From Indibacter alkaliphilus LW1 (GTDB taxonomy: Bacteria; Bacteroidota; Bacteroidia; Cytophagales; Cyclobacteriaceae): DNA of 64,000 bases. Position 1 is the first letter of the stretch, and each line of letters opens with the position of its first letter. This document shows, in pieces, positions 51,433 through 61,213 of the stretch. The DNA lies in NCBI RefSeq assembly GCF_000295935.2, contig NZ_ALWO02000023.1, positions 248,001-312,000 of the forward strand, given 5' to 3'. Under the pieces are notes generated by a model, which saw only the letters and a program-made list of their open reading frames with translations, was not told the DNA's origin and searched no databases. The position numbers were made by a program, and so were the translations under genes.

Positions 51433-52341
51433 ATGATTCAAAAAATTAAAGAATTAACCTTTTTTCAAATCTTAATAGACAGTGTCAAAGACTTTACTTC
51501 AGGTGAATCAACTGGTTTAGCTGCAGGAACTGCCTTTTACACTATTTTCAGCTTGCCGGCACTTTTGATTATTCTTTTAAATATAGGCATGACGTTCTTT
51601 TCAGAATCAGAAATTCAGGATGAAATTTTAGTTCAAGTCGAAGAGCTTGCAGGGATGGAGAGCAGGGATACGCTAGCAGAAATTCTGGAAAATTTCAGTG
51701 CTAATCAGGAGTCCGGAATACCCAATTTTGTAGCATTTTTGATCTTGGCATTCAGTGCTACTACAGTTTTTGTGAGTTTACAAAATGCTATCAATCATAT
51801 TTGGCATATCAAACCAAAACCTGAAAAGGGAATAATCAAGTTTGCCATTAATCGGCTACTGAGTTTTTCTCTGGTAGCTTCCATAGGTTTTATCATGCTG
51901 ATATCATTGCTATTGGATGCGATCCTTGTGGTAGCCAACAATTTTCTTCAAGATCACCTTGTGGATCTACCCATTAATCTAGTATCGATTGCTAATTTCC
52001 TTTTGGCACAAATTATCGTTGTAGTGGTATTTGCCCTTATGTATAAAATATTACCGGATGCAAGGGTAAGGTGGAGAGATACTTGGTTGGGCGCTTTTGT
52101 AACGATGGTTCTTTTTGGAGTTGGCAAATACATGATCGGGATTTATCTTGGAAATAGTGATCTTGGATCCACTTATGGAGCTGCGGGATCACTTGTAATA
52201 CTTTTGATCTGGGTTTATTATTCAGTAGTGATTTTCCTTTTTGGAGCGCAGATCACCTATTACATCGCAGAAAAAGTAGGGGGAAGTATTATTCCTAAAG
52301 CACAGGCCGTAAAAGTTGAACTGAGGGAAATAGAGGACTGA
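51433..52341 (+). CDS. YihY/BrkB family membrane protein
   Basis: A 302-residue inner-membrane protein from ATG 51433 (MIQKIKELTFFQILIDSVKDF); an upstream frame overlapping the AKR gene is possible. About six helices. Family features are GLAAGTAFYTIFSLPALLIILL near the start, RWRDTWLGAFVTMVLFGVGKYMIGIYLG and SLVILLIWVYYSVVIFLFGAQITYY near the end. The role is not firmly known, despite an older ribonuclease BN label. It ends at a bidirectional terminator. Confidence 0.9.
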   Translation: MIQKIKELTFFQILIDSVKDFTSGESTGLAAGTAFYTIFSLPALLIILLNIGMTFFSESEIQDEILVQVEELAGMESRDTLAEILENFSANQESGIPNFVAFLILAFSATTVFVSLQNAINHIWHIKPKPEKGIIKFAINRLLSFSLVASIGFIMLISLLLDAILVVANNFLQDHLVDLPINLVSIANFLLAQIIVVVVFALMYKILPDARVRWRDTWLGAFVTMVLFGVGKYMIGIYLGNSDLGSTYGAAGSLVILLIWVYYSVVIFLFGAQITYYIAEKVGGSIIPKAQAVKVELREIED

Positions 52342-52370
52342 TTTGATAAGGTTTGCCTACCAGAAAAATA

Positions 52371-52405
52371 AAAAAAACCTGACAAAACTCGTTGTCAGGT
52401 TTTTT
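52371..52405. terminator. Bidirectional intrinsic terminator
   Basis: ACCTGACAA (52377-52385) pairs with TTGTCAGGT (52392-52400), flanked by A-runs and T-runs, between the BrkB gene and the convergent small gene. Confidence 0.93.
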
Positions 52406-52421
52406 ATTTCGCTATTAATGT

Positions 52422-52721
52422 TTAGATAGAAACTGCTATCATTTTTTTTGTAATCAATGTCCACTCTTCGTCCAAAGAAATACCAGGTCTGCTTTTATCA
52501 GCCTTTTTGTACCAATAATCTGCATTGGAAAGATCGCCTTCTTTTCTGTGCAGGTAAGCATGTATCCAGTGGGAGCTGGGATCTGTTGGCCCATCCACAT
52601 AGCTATGTGCTTTATCCCAATTCCCATTGGCGTCATACCAAAGGGCCAAAAGTTGAGTTGACAATTCTTTAGGTGGTGTTTCGTTTTTCAATGAATCAAG
52701 AAATTCCTCGTACGTCTTCAT
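52422..52721 (-). CDS. Small conserved-looking hypothetical protein
   Basis: A 99-residue soluble protein (MKTYEEFLDSLKNETPP) rich in Trp and Tyr. The segment SHWIHAYLHRKEGDLSNADYWYKKADKSRPG looks like a single TPR-like helix pair and is the part most likely conserved. Function unknown. It starts 8 bp after the tamL stop and is cotranscribed with it. Confidence 0.75.
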   Translation of the reverse strand: MKTYEEFLDSLKNETPPKELSTQLLALWYDANGNWDKAHSYVDGPTDPSSHWIHAYLHRKEGDLSNADYWYKKADKSRPGISLDEEWTLITKKMIAVSI

Positions 52722-52729
52722 AATTTAAA

Positions 52730-55144
52730 TTAAAATGGATATCCAATACCTATATTAAATACTGTCTGACCTCTTTCTCCTAAAAATCTATTGAAGAAAT
52801 TGCCAAGAATAAACCGCTCACCTTGTGGCCTTGCTGGATCAAGTGCTTTCACACCCATATCCAATCTTAGAACCAAAAACTCAAAATCCATTCTTAAGCC
52901 GAGGCCAGTACCAACCGCAATTTCATTAAAAAATCTGTTGAATTCAAAATTTGCTCCAGGTCTTGTCGGATCTTCTGCAAAGGTCCAGCTATTCCCCAGG
53001 TCAACAAAAAAGGCTCCATCAAAATAGCCATAGATCTTTGACCTTAATTCAAACATACCTTCAAATAAGATTTCACCTGGCTGCTCAAACCGGTAATCAA
53101 AGCTACCATCTTCCAACCTATCAGGCGTAAATGAACCTGGCCCAAGTCTTCTGGGCTGCCAAGCTCTGATACCAGTACTTCCACCCGCAAAGAAGTATTT
53201 TTCATAGGGAAGTACTCCATTGGAAACCCCATAGGGTCTGGCCATTCCAAGATTTAGTCTGTAGGCAAATGTATGCTCTCTGGATATCGGGATATACCTT
53301 CGAAAATCTGCCTGAAACTTCAAAAACTGAAAGTAAGCCAGGTTACGATCTTCTACAAAATCCCTCTTGACAAGATTTAGAGTAGTACCGCCACTTTCCA
53401 AAAACAATCTGAGTAATGAAGCCTTATTTCTCTGAAAAGCACCGTATTGATTGAAATTGACAATGACCTGACCTGATATACTGCTGACATAAGAAGGCAG
53501 AAAAGAATTGATCAAATTGTTACCTTGGTTTTGAAGATCTTCCAGCAACTCCCTAAAATCATTGCTCAGATTGGATCTGATAAAATTGGCATCTAAAGCA
53601 TTGAAGGTGTATTGTTGCCGCAAGTTTCTCGTATTCCAGTTATAGGATAAAATTCCATTGACACTTTCCCGGATATATTCGGGTCTATCTACATAATTAT
53701 AACCAATAAGTGTTCTGGTCCGAGGATTGTACCTCCCGAATGTTTGCAGGAATTTGCCTGTATAGGGTATCAAAAACTGAGGGAAAATAACAGAAGCAGA
53801 TGTATTCAGCTCCCTACTTCGGAATACACCACCTTCTCCAGTTGCTGAAACAACACCTTCTAGGCCCGCTCTGAAGAAAAATTCAAAAATCTCAGCTCCT
53901 CTGAAGAGGTTTCTGTTTCTCAGGGAATGGCTAAAAAACGGACCTGGTACCTGTTCAGTAATACTGGCACCCAATTGATTGGTCACTTGATACTTTTGAT
54001 TAGGTTGGGTAAATATCCTGGGCCGCAAGGTATTTCCAATCGTATCAAAAGCGATGTTTACAAACCTAAATAAATCCAGATTTGCCAGTTGTCTTTGCGT
54101 CTCGATCACATCATTTCTGCTGTAGAGGTCACCTTTGTTCAGAAAGATTCTTGAAGCAATGATCTTCTCTGAGTACCTATCATCATATAGCTCGTAATTG
54201 ATATCTCTAAACCTGGTTTTAATACCCTGATCAATAAATTCATTGGAAGGAGGGTCCACGCTGAAATAGACTGAATCCAGTGTATACACTTGATGAAAAT
54301 CGGCATAGACAGGTTTCCTGATGAGTTGTTCTATCTGTACTGATTTATCCACTGTGTCCTTATAGACATTGTATTCAATATAAGAGCGGGTAAAAGTGTA
54401 ATACCCATTTTCCTTGAGCAGGTCTTCTACACGTTGTCTTTCTCTGGTAATTGCTCCTTGTTCGTATCTCTTGCCAGGTTGAACCAAACCGCCTTTTTCA
54501 TGCTTAAGCAATAAAGCATATATTTTATCATCATCAGAACGGGTATAGAAACTATCGATTCGGTAAGGTTCATTTTCTGTAACAAAATAAGTTACTCTGG
54601 ATTTCTGCTTAGATTTCTTGACTTCAAAATCTGTTTCAGCCTCAAAAAAGCCATTGTTGAATAAATAAAAGGTCAATTGTCTGGCCGACTCTTCAGATTT
54701 TGCACTATCATAAATCACCCTTGGATTGCCGGTTCGCATAAAAAAATTACCAAATTCTAACTTTTTCTCAATGCTGGAAAGGTTATCGACTATTTTGGAA
54801 AGCCGTCTTCCCTGCTTGCGGCTAATCGTTCCTGTATCCTGCAATGCCAAAAGTGTATCTCTTTCCAGAAGCAATCGCTCTTGCCTCCTGATATGCTTGG
54901 TACTATCAAAAGTCCATTCTCCAAATCTATAAATCGCTACGCCTAATGAAGCATTTAGTAGTGGAATACGTGTATTTGGAGTTTGCCTGATGAGATTTTG
55001 GAGTTCTGCCTTGTCACTTTTTTCCACACCCTCTATATCCACATCAAAAAGTAAATATTGCCCATCTTTCAGCCCTTTGGTCAAAGAACAGGAGGAAAAT
55101 AAAAACAGCAGAAAAAGAAAGTTTATATATTTGGCTTTATTCAC
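52730..55144 (-). CDS. tamL: TamL, BamA-family outer-membrane lipoprotein
   Basis: An 804-residue Omp85 protein with a lipobox LFSSC (Cys19), the Bacteroidetes lipidated TamA form, thought to work with TamB in envelope assembly. POTRA-like repeats occupy about residues 30-400 (YLLFDVDIEGVEKS, LTFYLFNNGFFEAET, VEDLLKENGYYTF, LANLDLFRFVNIAFDT). The C-terminal barrel has the Omp85 loop-6 motif GGSTGIRAWQPRRLGPG (V/I-RGY type) and ends in FNIGIGYPF. The start is GTG 55144. It is divergent from the RNA methyltransferase gene by 17 bp. tamB is not in the window. Confidence 0.93.
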   Translation of the reverse strand: MNKAKYINFLFLLFLFSSCSLTKGLKDGQYLLFDVDIEGVEKSDKAELQNLIRQTPNTRIPLLNASLGVAIYRFGEWTFDSTKHIRRQERLLLERDTLLALQDTGTISRKQGRRLSKIVDNLSSIEKKLEFGNFFMRTGNPRVIYDSAKSEESARQLTFYLFNNGFFEAETDFEVKKSKQKSRVTYFVTENEPYRIDSFYTRSDDDKIYALLLKHEKGGLVQPGKRYEQGAITRERQRVEDLLKENGYYTFTRSYIEYNVYKDTVDKSVQIEQLIRKPVYADFHQVYTLDSVYFSVDPPSNEFIDQGIKTRFRDINYELYDDRYSEKIIASRIFLNKGDLYSRNDVIETQRQLANLDLFRFVNIAFDTIGNTLRPRIFTQPNQKYQVTNQLGASITEQVPGPFFSHSLRNRNLFRGAEIFEFFFRAGLEGVVSATGEGGVFRSRELNTSASVIFPQFLIPYTGKFLQTFGRYNPRTRTLIGYNYVDRPEYIRESVNGILSYNWNTRNLRQQYTFNALDANFIRSNLSNDFRELLEDLQNQGNNLINSFLPSYVSSISGQVIVNFNQYGAFQRNKASLLRLFLESGGTTLNLVKRDFVEDRNLAYFQFLKFQADFRRYIPISREHTFAYRLNLGMARPYGVSNGVLPYEKYFFAGGSTGIRAWQPRRLGPGSFTPDRLEDGSFDYRFEQPGEILFEGMFELRSKIYGYFDGAFFVDLGNSWTFAEDPTRPGANFEFNRFFNEIAVGTGLGLRMDFEFLVLRLDMGVKALDPARPQGERFILGNFFNRFLGERGQTVFNIGIGYPF

Positions 55145-55161
55145 TATTTGGCAATTACCGA

Positions 55162-55905
55162 ATGTTAAGCAAAAATACGCTTAAGTTTATTAAATCCTTA
55201 CAACAGAAAAAATTCCGTAGGCTGGAGGGTTCTTTTTTTGTTGAAGGGACTAAAAATGTAACGGAACTTCTACTATCCGATTTTGTAAGTACACATTTAC
55301 TGTACACCGAAAAGTTTTATTCCCAACATCAGGCTTTGGTGGACAATTTTCGAGGTGAATCATTCGCAGTAACTCAAAAGGTACTGGAATCAGCTGGGGC
55401 TTTCAAAAGCAATGACAGTGCTTTGGCTGTAGCCAAATTGAAAGATAACAAGGCCTTTGCTATCCATGACTCTGATTGGGTGATTGCTTTGGATGATGTA
55501 AGGGATCCTGGTAACCTGGGCACCATCATCCGCATTGCCGACTGGTATGGAATCGAGAAACTTGTACTTTCTGAGGAATCGGCTGAATTTTACAATCCCA
55601 AAGTACTTCAGGCCAGCATGGGAAGCTTTTCCAGAATTCAATGTTTTTATACAGATTTGAAACTTTTTCTTTGTGAGAGCAAGATTCCTATTTATGGGGC
55701 TTTTTTGGATGGTACTTCTATCTACCATACAAAATTTGAAAAAGGGGGCATATTATTGATGGGAAATGAATCCAATGGTATTTCGCCGGAAATTGAACAG
55801 ATGGTAAACCAGAAAGTAACCATTCCAAGGTTTGGTCATGCTGAATCTCTCAATGTAGCAGTAGCTACTGCAATTTTTTGTGACAATATTAAAAGAAGCA
55901 AATAG
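55162..55905 (+). CDS. RNA 2'-O-ribose methyltransferase, TrmH/SpoU family
   Basis: A 247-residue SPOUT methyltransferase for rRNA or tRNA using SAM. N-terminal substrate-binding part: MLSKNTLKFIKSLQQKKFRRLEGSFFVEG. Catalytic part: motif 1 ALDDVRDPGNLGTIIRIADWYG, motif 2 LLMGNESNGIS, motif 3 IPRFGHAESLNVAVATAI. All three are well kept. Target nucleotide unknown. It starts 17 bp from the divergent tamL start and precedes the transporter gene by 11 bp. Confidence 0.94.
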   Translation: MLSKNTLKFIKSLQQKKFRRLEGSFFVEGTKNVTELLLSDFVSTHLLYTEKFYSQHQALVDNFRGESFAVTQKVLESAGAFKSNDSALAVAKLKDNKAFAIHDSDWVIALDDVRDPGNLGTIIRIADWYGIEKLVLSEESAEFYNPKVLQASMGSFSRIQCFYTDLKLFLCESKIPIYGAFLDGTSIYHTKFEKGGILLMGNESNGISPEIEQMVNQKVTIPRFGHAESLNVAVATAIFCDNIKRSK

Positions 55906-55916
55906 GGAGAATATCC

Positions 55917-56909
55917 ATGGGAAAACTGAAGCAAACCCTTAAAAAAGCAGGATTGAATACGTTTTTTTTGCTTTTGATATCCACGATTTTTATTGCAAAA
56001 TTCTTTCCTGAATTAGGCTCTGAAAATGGTCCACTTCCTCTAAAGCAATTGACAGGAATCGGAATCTCAATCATATTCTTTTTTTATGGCGTAAAGCTTA
56101 GTCCTCAGAAATTAAAAGAAGGCTTATCCAATTGGAAATTACATATCCTGATCCAGGCATCCACATTTTTGATTTTCCCTATGGTGATTTTATCTCTCTA
56201 TGGAATTTGGGGAGAAGAAGGGAGTTACCTTTGGCTAGGCACTTTCTATTTAGCTGCTTTGCCTTCTACGGTATCTTCTTCCGTGGTAATGGTATCAATT
56301 GCGGGCGGGAACCTACCTGCGGCCATTTTTAACGCCAGCATTTCTAGCATTGTCGGGATTTTTATAACACCTATCTGGATGGAAGTTTTACTACCCGAAA
56401 CAGCAGTCAGCTTTGATCTTACTGAGACATTTATAAAACTCAGCTTGCAGGTGCTCTTTCCTGTAATACTCGGATTGTTTTTTCATCAATACTTAATTGG
56501 CTTTGTCAATAGGTTCCAGAATAGTTTAAAGAATTTCGACCAGACAATCATTTTATTGATAGTATTCACAGCCTTTGCAGAGTCTTTTGCAGAAAAAATG
56601 TTTGAGGGCTATAGCCTCTTGGAATTAGGCCGCTTAAGCCTATTGATGCTCCTTTTCTTTTTTGTCATGATGGGAGTCATGTACGGTTTGTCCAAAATGC
56701 TTCATTTCAGCAGACCTGATACAATAGCTTTAGTTTTTTGTGGAAGTAAAAAATCCCTCGTTCAGGGTGCTGTGATGGGGAGAGTGATGTTTCCTGATCC
56801 CACTGTTTTTGGAATTATTCTACTCCCTTTGATGATCTACCATGCACTTCAGCTTATGGCAGGTTCAGCGATTGCGCAGCGCTTGGGCGATCAGGATTTA
56901 AAAGCATGA
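55917..56909 (+). CDS. Bile acid:sodium symporter (BASS/YfeH) family transporter
   Basis: A 330-residue membrane protein with about nine to ten helices. YfeH-type family features: ISIIFFFYGVKLSPQKLKEGL, FYLAALPSTVSSSVVMVSIAGGN and FCGSKKSLVQGAVMG near the end. The substrate is unknown; the BASS group transports organic anions with Na+. The ATG is 11 bp after the methyltransferase stop, so the two are cotranscribed. Confidence 0.9.
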   Translation: MGKLKQTLKKAGLNTFFLLLISTIFIAKFFPELGSENGPLPLKQLTGIGISIIFFFYGVKLSPQKLKEGLSNWKLHILIQASTFLIFPMVILSLYGIWGEEGSYLWLGTFYLAALPSTVSSSVVMVSIAGGNLPAAIFNASISSIVGIFITPIWMEVLLPETAVSFDLTETFIKLSLQVLFPVILGLFFHQYLIGFVNRFQNSLKNFDQTIILLIVFTAFAESFAEKMFEGYSLLELGRLSLLMLLFFFVMMGVMYGLSKMLHFSRPDTIALVFCGSKKSLVQGAVMGRVMFPDPTVFGIILLPLMIYHALQLMAGSAIAQRLGDQDLKA

Positions 56910-56914
56910 GTTTT

Positions 56915-57910
56915 TTACATCAAGAAACCATTTTCCACCGGATAAGGCTTTGGAATATCTTCATGTTCCAGCATCTCCAATAAATCAATTTCAATAGCAC
57001 GCGTGATGGAGGCAATAGGTACATCATTGTATGAAGCTTCAAAAGGATTTTCAGAGTAATCACCAATTCTATCCATTAGAAAAAATACCCAAATGATCAA
57101 ACCTGAAAAAGGAATAGTCAACCAGACATGTAGTACTGGGGAAGCTTCAAAAATGCTGAGAAGTCCAAATGGAATCAAAGCACAAAACACATAATTCATC
57201 CAAAGTGCTGTTGATGCATATTGCCTGGGCAAGGGGAAGTTTTTGATTCTTTCGCACATGCCCTGGCTATCATAAAATTTACCGATCAATTGATGAAACC
57301 AGACTAATTTGTAATCAGAAATCAGGGCTTTATCTTCCAGTTTTTTGATTTGGGCCGTTTGGTTATTGAGCAAATGGGTGGATAGATTTGTTTTGACCTT
57401 TAGTTTTTTCAGTTCTTCTTGAGCCAGGTACTTTTGGATCTCTTGCTCATATCCATTTTTAAACTCTTCAACAAAGGCAGGTGCAAATTTTAACTTGTAA
57501 GGGTCTTCATCATGTTCCCAGGATCTTTTGGCCCTTAGACCATATTTCAGACTGATCAGCCAAGCCAGATGGCGGAAAATCAAATCCCTTTTAATCATTG
57601 CCAGTTCTTCCAATTCATTATTTTCCATAAGCCCCATCACCGCCGAAGCAAAGGTTCTGCTGTCATTGACTATTGCTCCCCATATTTTTCTGGCCTCCCA
57701 GGTCCTGTCATAGGAGCTGTTGTTTTTAAAACCAAGATAAAAAGCCACTGCAATCCCTATAACCGAAATCGGTTCCCAGGGAAGGGTAAACTGGATTTCG
57801 GTAAGTTCATAGATGACGATGATAAAAGCTGAATAAAGTAAACCAAGATAAAGTGATTTTCTTGACCATCTTAGGGTCATGAATAGGCTATAGTAGCGTT
57901 TTACATACAT
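56915..57910 (-). CDS. Bestrophin/RFP-TM family chloride-channel-like protein
   Basis: A 331-residue membrane protein from ATG 57910 (MYVKRYYSLFMTLRWSRKSLYLG); residues upstream to 58048 are an implausible extension. Family marks: VAFYLGFKNNSSYDRTWEARKIWGAIVNDSR and, at the end, FFLMDRIGDYSENPFEASYNDVPIASITRAIEIDL. Prokaryotic bestrophins form pentameric ion channels. It converges on the BASS gene with 5 bp between. Confidence 0.92.
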   Translation of the reverse strand: MYVKRYYSLFMTLRWSRKSLYLGLLYSAFIIVIYELTEIQFTLPWEPISVIGIAVAFYLGFKNNSSYDRTWEARKIWGAIVNDSRTFASAVMGLMENNELEELAMIKRDLIFRHLAWLISLKYGLRAKRSWEHDEDPYKLKFAPAFVEEFKNGYEQEIQKYLAQEELKKLKVKTNLSTHLLNNQTAQIKKLEDKALISDYKLVWFHQLIGKFYDSQGMCERIKNFPLPRQYASTALWMNYVFCALIPFGLLSIFEASPVLHVWLTIPFSGLIIWVFFLMDRIGDYSENPFEASYNDVPIASITRAIEIDLLEMLEHEDIPKPYPVENGFLM

Positions 57911-58152
57911 AGGTAAAAGAGTGAATTTTATACAATGTACAAATTCTGACCGCAAAAGCTTTAAGTATCTCTTTACAAAATATTTAAAATCAATCAATAA
58001 TACATATATAGACCTAATTTGATTTAGGCTGTATATAAAGCCTTCCAAACTTCATGACATGAAAAGGCTAAATAATACTTAGGAAAGCCCCAAAATCTAT
58101 CAGGTTTTAAAAGCTTACCTACAATTGACAGAGAAAGGTTGGTTAGAAACCT

Positions 58153-59751
58153 TTATTTTTTCAAAACTTTAAGAGATTGGTTGATATTATTGCCTTTGAG
58201 ATGAACGATAATGACTCCTTTTGGAAAATTTTTGATCATTTCACTCAAGTCAATTTCTTCTTCTTTTATGATAAAATCAACATTTCTACTCATGTTTGCC
58301 GTATAGAGGCTGATGGATAATTTTTCACCTAAGTGATATCCAAATCCTTTCATGGATAAGGTCAGTTCATTCCCAATAGTAGGATTGGGGAATACAGACC
58401 AATTGACCTTAGATTCTGAAATAGGTAGGTCTACAAAAACCAGCTCTGTATAAATATCCACTTCATTATTAACCTGATATTTGACGCGGTAATATATTCT
58501 ACCTCCTGTAATTGGAAGCTTATCGTCCCGATATTTGTAAAAAACAGGCTTGTCGGAATAGCCAGTGCTCTCTATTTGACTCAAGACTTTAAACTCCAGA
58601 TTTATATTTTCTGCTCTTTCTACTACGAAAATCCCCGGATCTCCTTCAGTTTCTGTATTCCACTCCAATCCTACAGCCCTTTGATCACTAAATAAAGTAG
58701 CTTTAATATCTCCCATTCTATTAAATAAAATGGTGGCGATGTCAATAAAGGTGGTCACATAGCCCGGACAGCCTTGGGAATCCGTTACAAATACTTCATA
58801 GTTCCCAAATGGAAGGTTTTCTATGAGATAGCTAGTACTTATACCTGAGACAGATTCTAAATCGCCGACAGGATCGGTCCTCCTCCAGCTTACAGTATAA
58901 GGAGCCGTTCCTCCATTTGGCTGTACAAGAATAGAACCTGTGCTTTCATTGTTACGGGTAGGGGTGACTTCTATCTGGATATCAATGGCAGGGATGGTAA
59001 TGGGTTTGGTCAGGGTGTTGGTAATACCATCTGCATCTGTCGCAGACAATGACACGTTGTAGGTATCTATCCCTGGAAAGGTAAAAGTTGGATTTTCTTC
59101 ATTTGAAGTACCTAGTAAAGTTCCCCCATCATAGAATTCCCACAGATAAGTATAAGGTGGCTTACCTCCAAATGTCTGATTGATAAAATTAACTGTAGGA
59201 TCGCAGGTTTCGGCATCAAAGTCTAAGCTGGGTTGTACAGGAATTTCGGCTATAATAGGTTCTGGTTCCGAAAAGCACTGTGCAGATTTATTTGTATCTT
59301 CAGTTATCTGACTACATGTATTTGAGCTATTACTATTTGTAAACCACCTTACCAAAAGGCCGTTTAATTGAACCAAGTCACCCCAGTTCCAAGTTAAGTT
59401 GGCTGCAAAAATAGCAGTTCCGAATGTAGGGTTTACAAGTTCTGAAAGGCAAACACTTCTTCTACCGCCAATTTGACTTCCATTAATCAAAATATTAAAA
59501 AAAGCCTTAGTGGAGTATGCGTTACCTGAATTACTTCCTCCTAATACAACATAAAGAGTTCCAGTTACTTCTTCTCCCAATTCGTAATCATCTGCAGAGC
59601 TAAAAGGGTTTCCATTAACATCTCTTAATTCAAACCTTTCAACTAAGACATTATTCTGACTACAGTTTTGAGCCACAACTGAACTAATACTCAGGAAAAA
59701 TCCAAAAGCAAATAGGGTGAGACAATATAGGCATGAGATACTTTTCATCAC
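58153..59751 (-). CDS. Secreted protein with PKD-like domain and T9SS type A sorting domain
   Basis: A 532-residue exported protein. Signal LTLFAFGFFLSISSVVAQ. An N-terminal beta-rich region (about 25-170) has conserved cysteines (NCSQNN, CLSEL, TCSQITED). A PKD-like stretch follows at about 180-255 (NQTFGGKPPYTYLWEFYDGG, TYNVSLSATDADG), then a second Ig-like domain (VQPNGGTAPYTVSWRR) with SprB-like wording. The C-terminal about 80 residues (WSVFPNPTIGNELTLSMKGF to NINQSLKVLKK) are a type A T9SS sorting signal, so it should reach the cell surface or medium. Function unknown. Confidence 0.9.
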   Translation of the reverse strand: MMKSISCLYCLTLFAFGFFLSISSVVAQNCSQNNVLVERFELRDVNGNPFSSADDYELGEEVTGTLYVVLGGSNSGNAYSTKAFFNILINGSQIGGRRSVCLSELVNPTFGTAIFAANLTWNWGDLVQLNGLLVRWFTNSNSSNTCSQITEDTNKSAQCFSEPEPIIAEIPVQPSLDFDAETCDPTVNFINQTFGGKPPYTYLWEFYDGGTLLGTSNEENPTFTFPGIDTYNVSLSATDADGITNTLTKPITIPAIDIQIEVTPTRNNESTGSILVQPNGGTAPYTVSWRRTDPVGDLESVSGISTSYLIENLPFGNYEVFVTDSQGCPGYVTTFIDIATILFNRMGDIKATLFSDQRAVGLEWNTETEGDPGIFVVERAENINLEFKVLSQIESTGYSDKPVFYKYRDDKLPITGGRIYYRVKYQVNNEVDIYTELVFVDLPISESKVNWSVFPNPTIGNELTLSMKGFGYHLGEKLSISLYTANMSRNVDFIIKEEEIDLSEMIKNFPKGVIIVHLKGNNINQSLKVLKK

Positions 59752-60109
59752 GCTACTAGGGCTAAATCAGATCGGGAATTTGGGTGATCTTGTTTCTTAT
59801 TTTAAATGTACGTAAAAATAGTAATAATGATAAAATAAATAATACAATTTAAAAGATAAATTTTCCCTCATATTTTTATCTAATACACGATATTTTATAA
59901 AATACTTTTTTGAAGGATGCTACTACAAAAATCTGGCTTTGAAAGGGTAAAAAAGCTAAAAAGCAAATTGGTGAAAAATTAAACTTATAATAGAAATAAT
60001 CTGGATATCAGGTAAAAATTTCATAACATATTCTGTATAAGTCATTGAATCCCTTGATATTTTATAAACTAATCTCTAATTTTATTTAAAGTTCTAAATT
60101 TTAGTTGAC
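59752..60109. other. 358-bp intergenic gap between divergent secreted-protein genes
   Basis: No gene, RNA or repeat is supported here. It is very AT-rich and should hold promoters for both flanking genes; I found no exact TAnnTTTG box with a spaced TTG on either strand. Confidence 0.6.
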
Positions 60110-60496
60110 ATGAAGCATCTTATTTTAGTAACCCTTTTGTTTGTCAAATTTCAAACGGTTTCAGCTCAAAGTCCAATAGAGGAGTTTTTACAAAAAATAG
60201 AACCTTTAATTGTTAAGGAAGGATTCTATCATCCTGACTGGGAAATTTCAAATTACTATAAGTTCCCCAATAAGACTTCTTACACCATGCAATACACCAA
60301 AGGTCATGTTGCAATTCATCCTATTTCAGGTCTAATGACAGATTACTCTGAGGGGAAAATCTTCGACCCTGAACTGAACATAGGAATTAATGCCAAAACC
60401 GGAGTCATGGTGAATTTGACCAATGGAAAGGAATATCAGCTCAAGGATTTTATAAAAAAGGGAGATGGATTTGGCCCGAAGTTTATATTGCCATAA
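60110..60496 (+). CDS. Small secreted protein, hypothetical
   Basis: A 128-residue exported protein with signal MKHLILVTLLFVKFQTVSAQ. The mature part (about 108 residues) is aromatic and basic: FYHPDWEISNYYKFPNKTSYTM, then KGHVAIHPISGLMTDYSEGK and NIGINAKTGVMVNLTNGKEY. No family recognised. It stands alone, without a clear promoter or terminator. Confidence 0.65.
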   Translation: MKHLILVTLLFVKFQTVSAQSPIEEFLQKIEPLIVKEGFYHPDWEISNYYKFPNKTSYTMQYTKGHVAIHPISGLMTDYSEGKIFDPELNIGINAKTGVMVNLTNGKEYQLKDFIKKGDGFGPKFILP

Positions 60497-60643
60497 AGGG
60501 TGCTTCAATTTTTTGAGATAACCTGAAAAGTTATATTATGAATCAATAGTTACTGATTATCGATGCTCAGCATTAAAAGTTCATGTTTACTTTTATTTAC
60601 TTATATGGCACAAAGAAAATCATTTAAGAAGCAGTAAAAAATA

Positions 60644-61201
60644 TCATTCATTCCAATCCCAAAGTACAATACTCCACTCTTCCGGCAGTTCATCCACAAA
60701 CTGATGAATGTCTTTAAAACCTATTCTCTCATGAGCTTTGATGGACCTTCTATTTCTAAGAGCGATTTCTGTGATGGCAAATTGAAAATTAGGACTATGG
60801 ACCTCCTTGTAGAATGTGTAAGCTTTATCCAATAAACCCATGCCTCTATAATCTTTGTCTACACAAACTTGACCTATTACAATATACTGATATTCTGACA
60901 CTTTTATTCCTTTATATAGAATTTGGTTAAATTGCTCAAACATAGGTTTCAAGACAGGAATATCCTCTTTACTTTCCGTAGTCATTGCCAAAATATAAGC
61001 AATAACTTTACTTCCATCTTTTACAATGATATGGGGAGCTATCCTATTCATTTTTTCCAAATCAGCCATGCGGTGACCTACAGTAACAAAACCGTCTTCA
61101 ATGGATTGGAGGGACAGTTCGTGATTGGCTCTTTGGAGCTGTAAGATGCCCAGTAACTCTTCTGGAGTTTCTGCTGCTTTAATTATATAGTTATTTTCCA
61201 T
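60644..61201 (-). CDS. GNAT family N-acetyltransferase
   Basis: A 185-residue acetyltransferase. IIKAAETPEELLGILQLQRANH is the usual GNAT N-terminus; the acetyl-CoA loop is YIVIGQVCVDKDYRGMGLLDKAY (Arg-Gly-x-Gly). The late NRRSIKAHERIGFKDI is the typical A/B motif. Substrate unknown. It lies 12 bp downstream of the histidine-kinase gene and may be cotranscribed with the two-component pair. Confidence 0.9.
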   Translation of the reverse strand: MENNYIIKAAETPEELLGILQLQRANHELSLQSIEDGFVTVGHRMADLEKMNRIAPHIIVKDGSKVIAYILAMTTESKEDIPVLKPMFEQFNQILYKGIKVSEYQYIVIGQVCVDKDYRGMGLLDKAYTFYKEVHSPNFQFAITEIALRNRRSIKAHERIGFKDIHQFVDELPEEWSIVLWDWNE

Positions 61202-61213
61202 TTATTAAAAATA

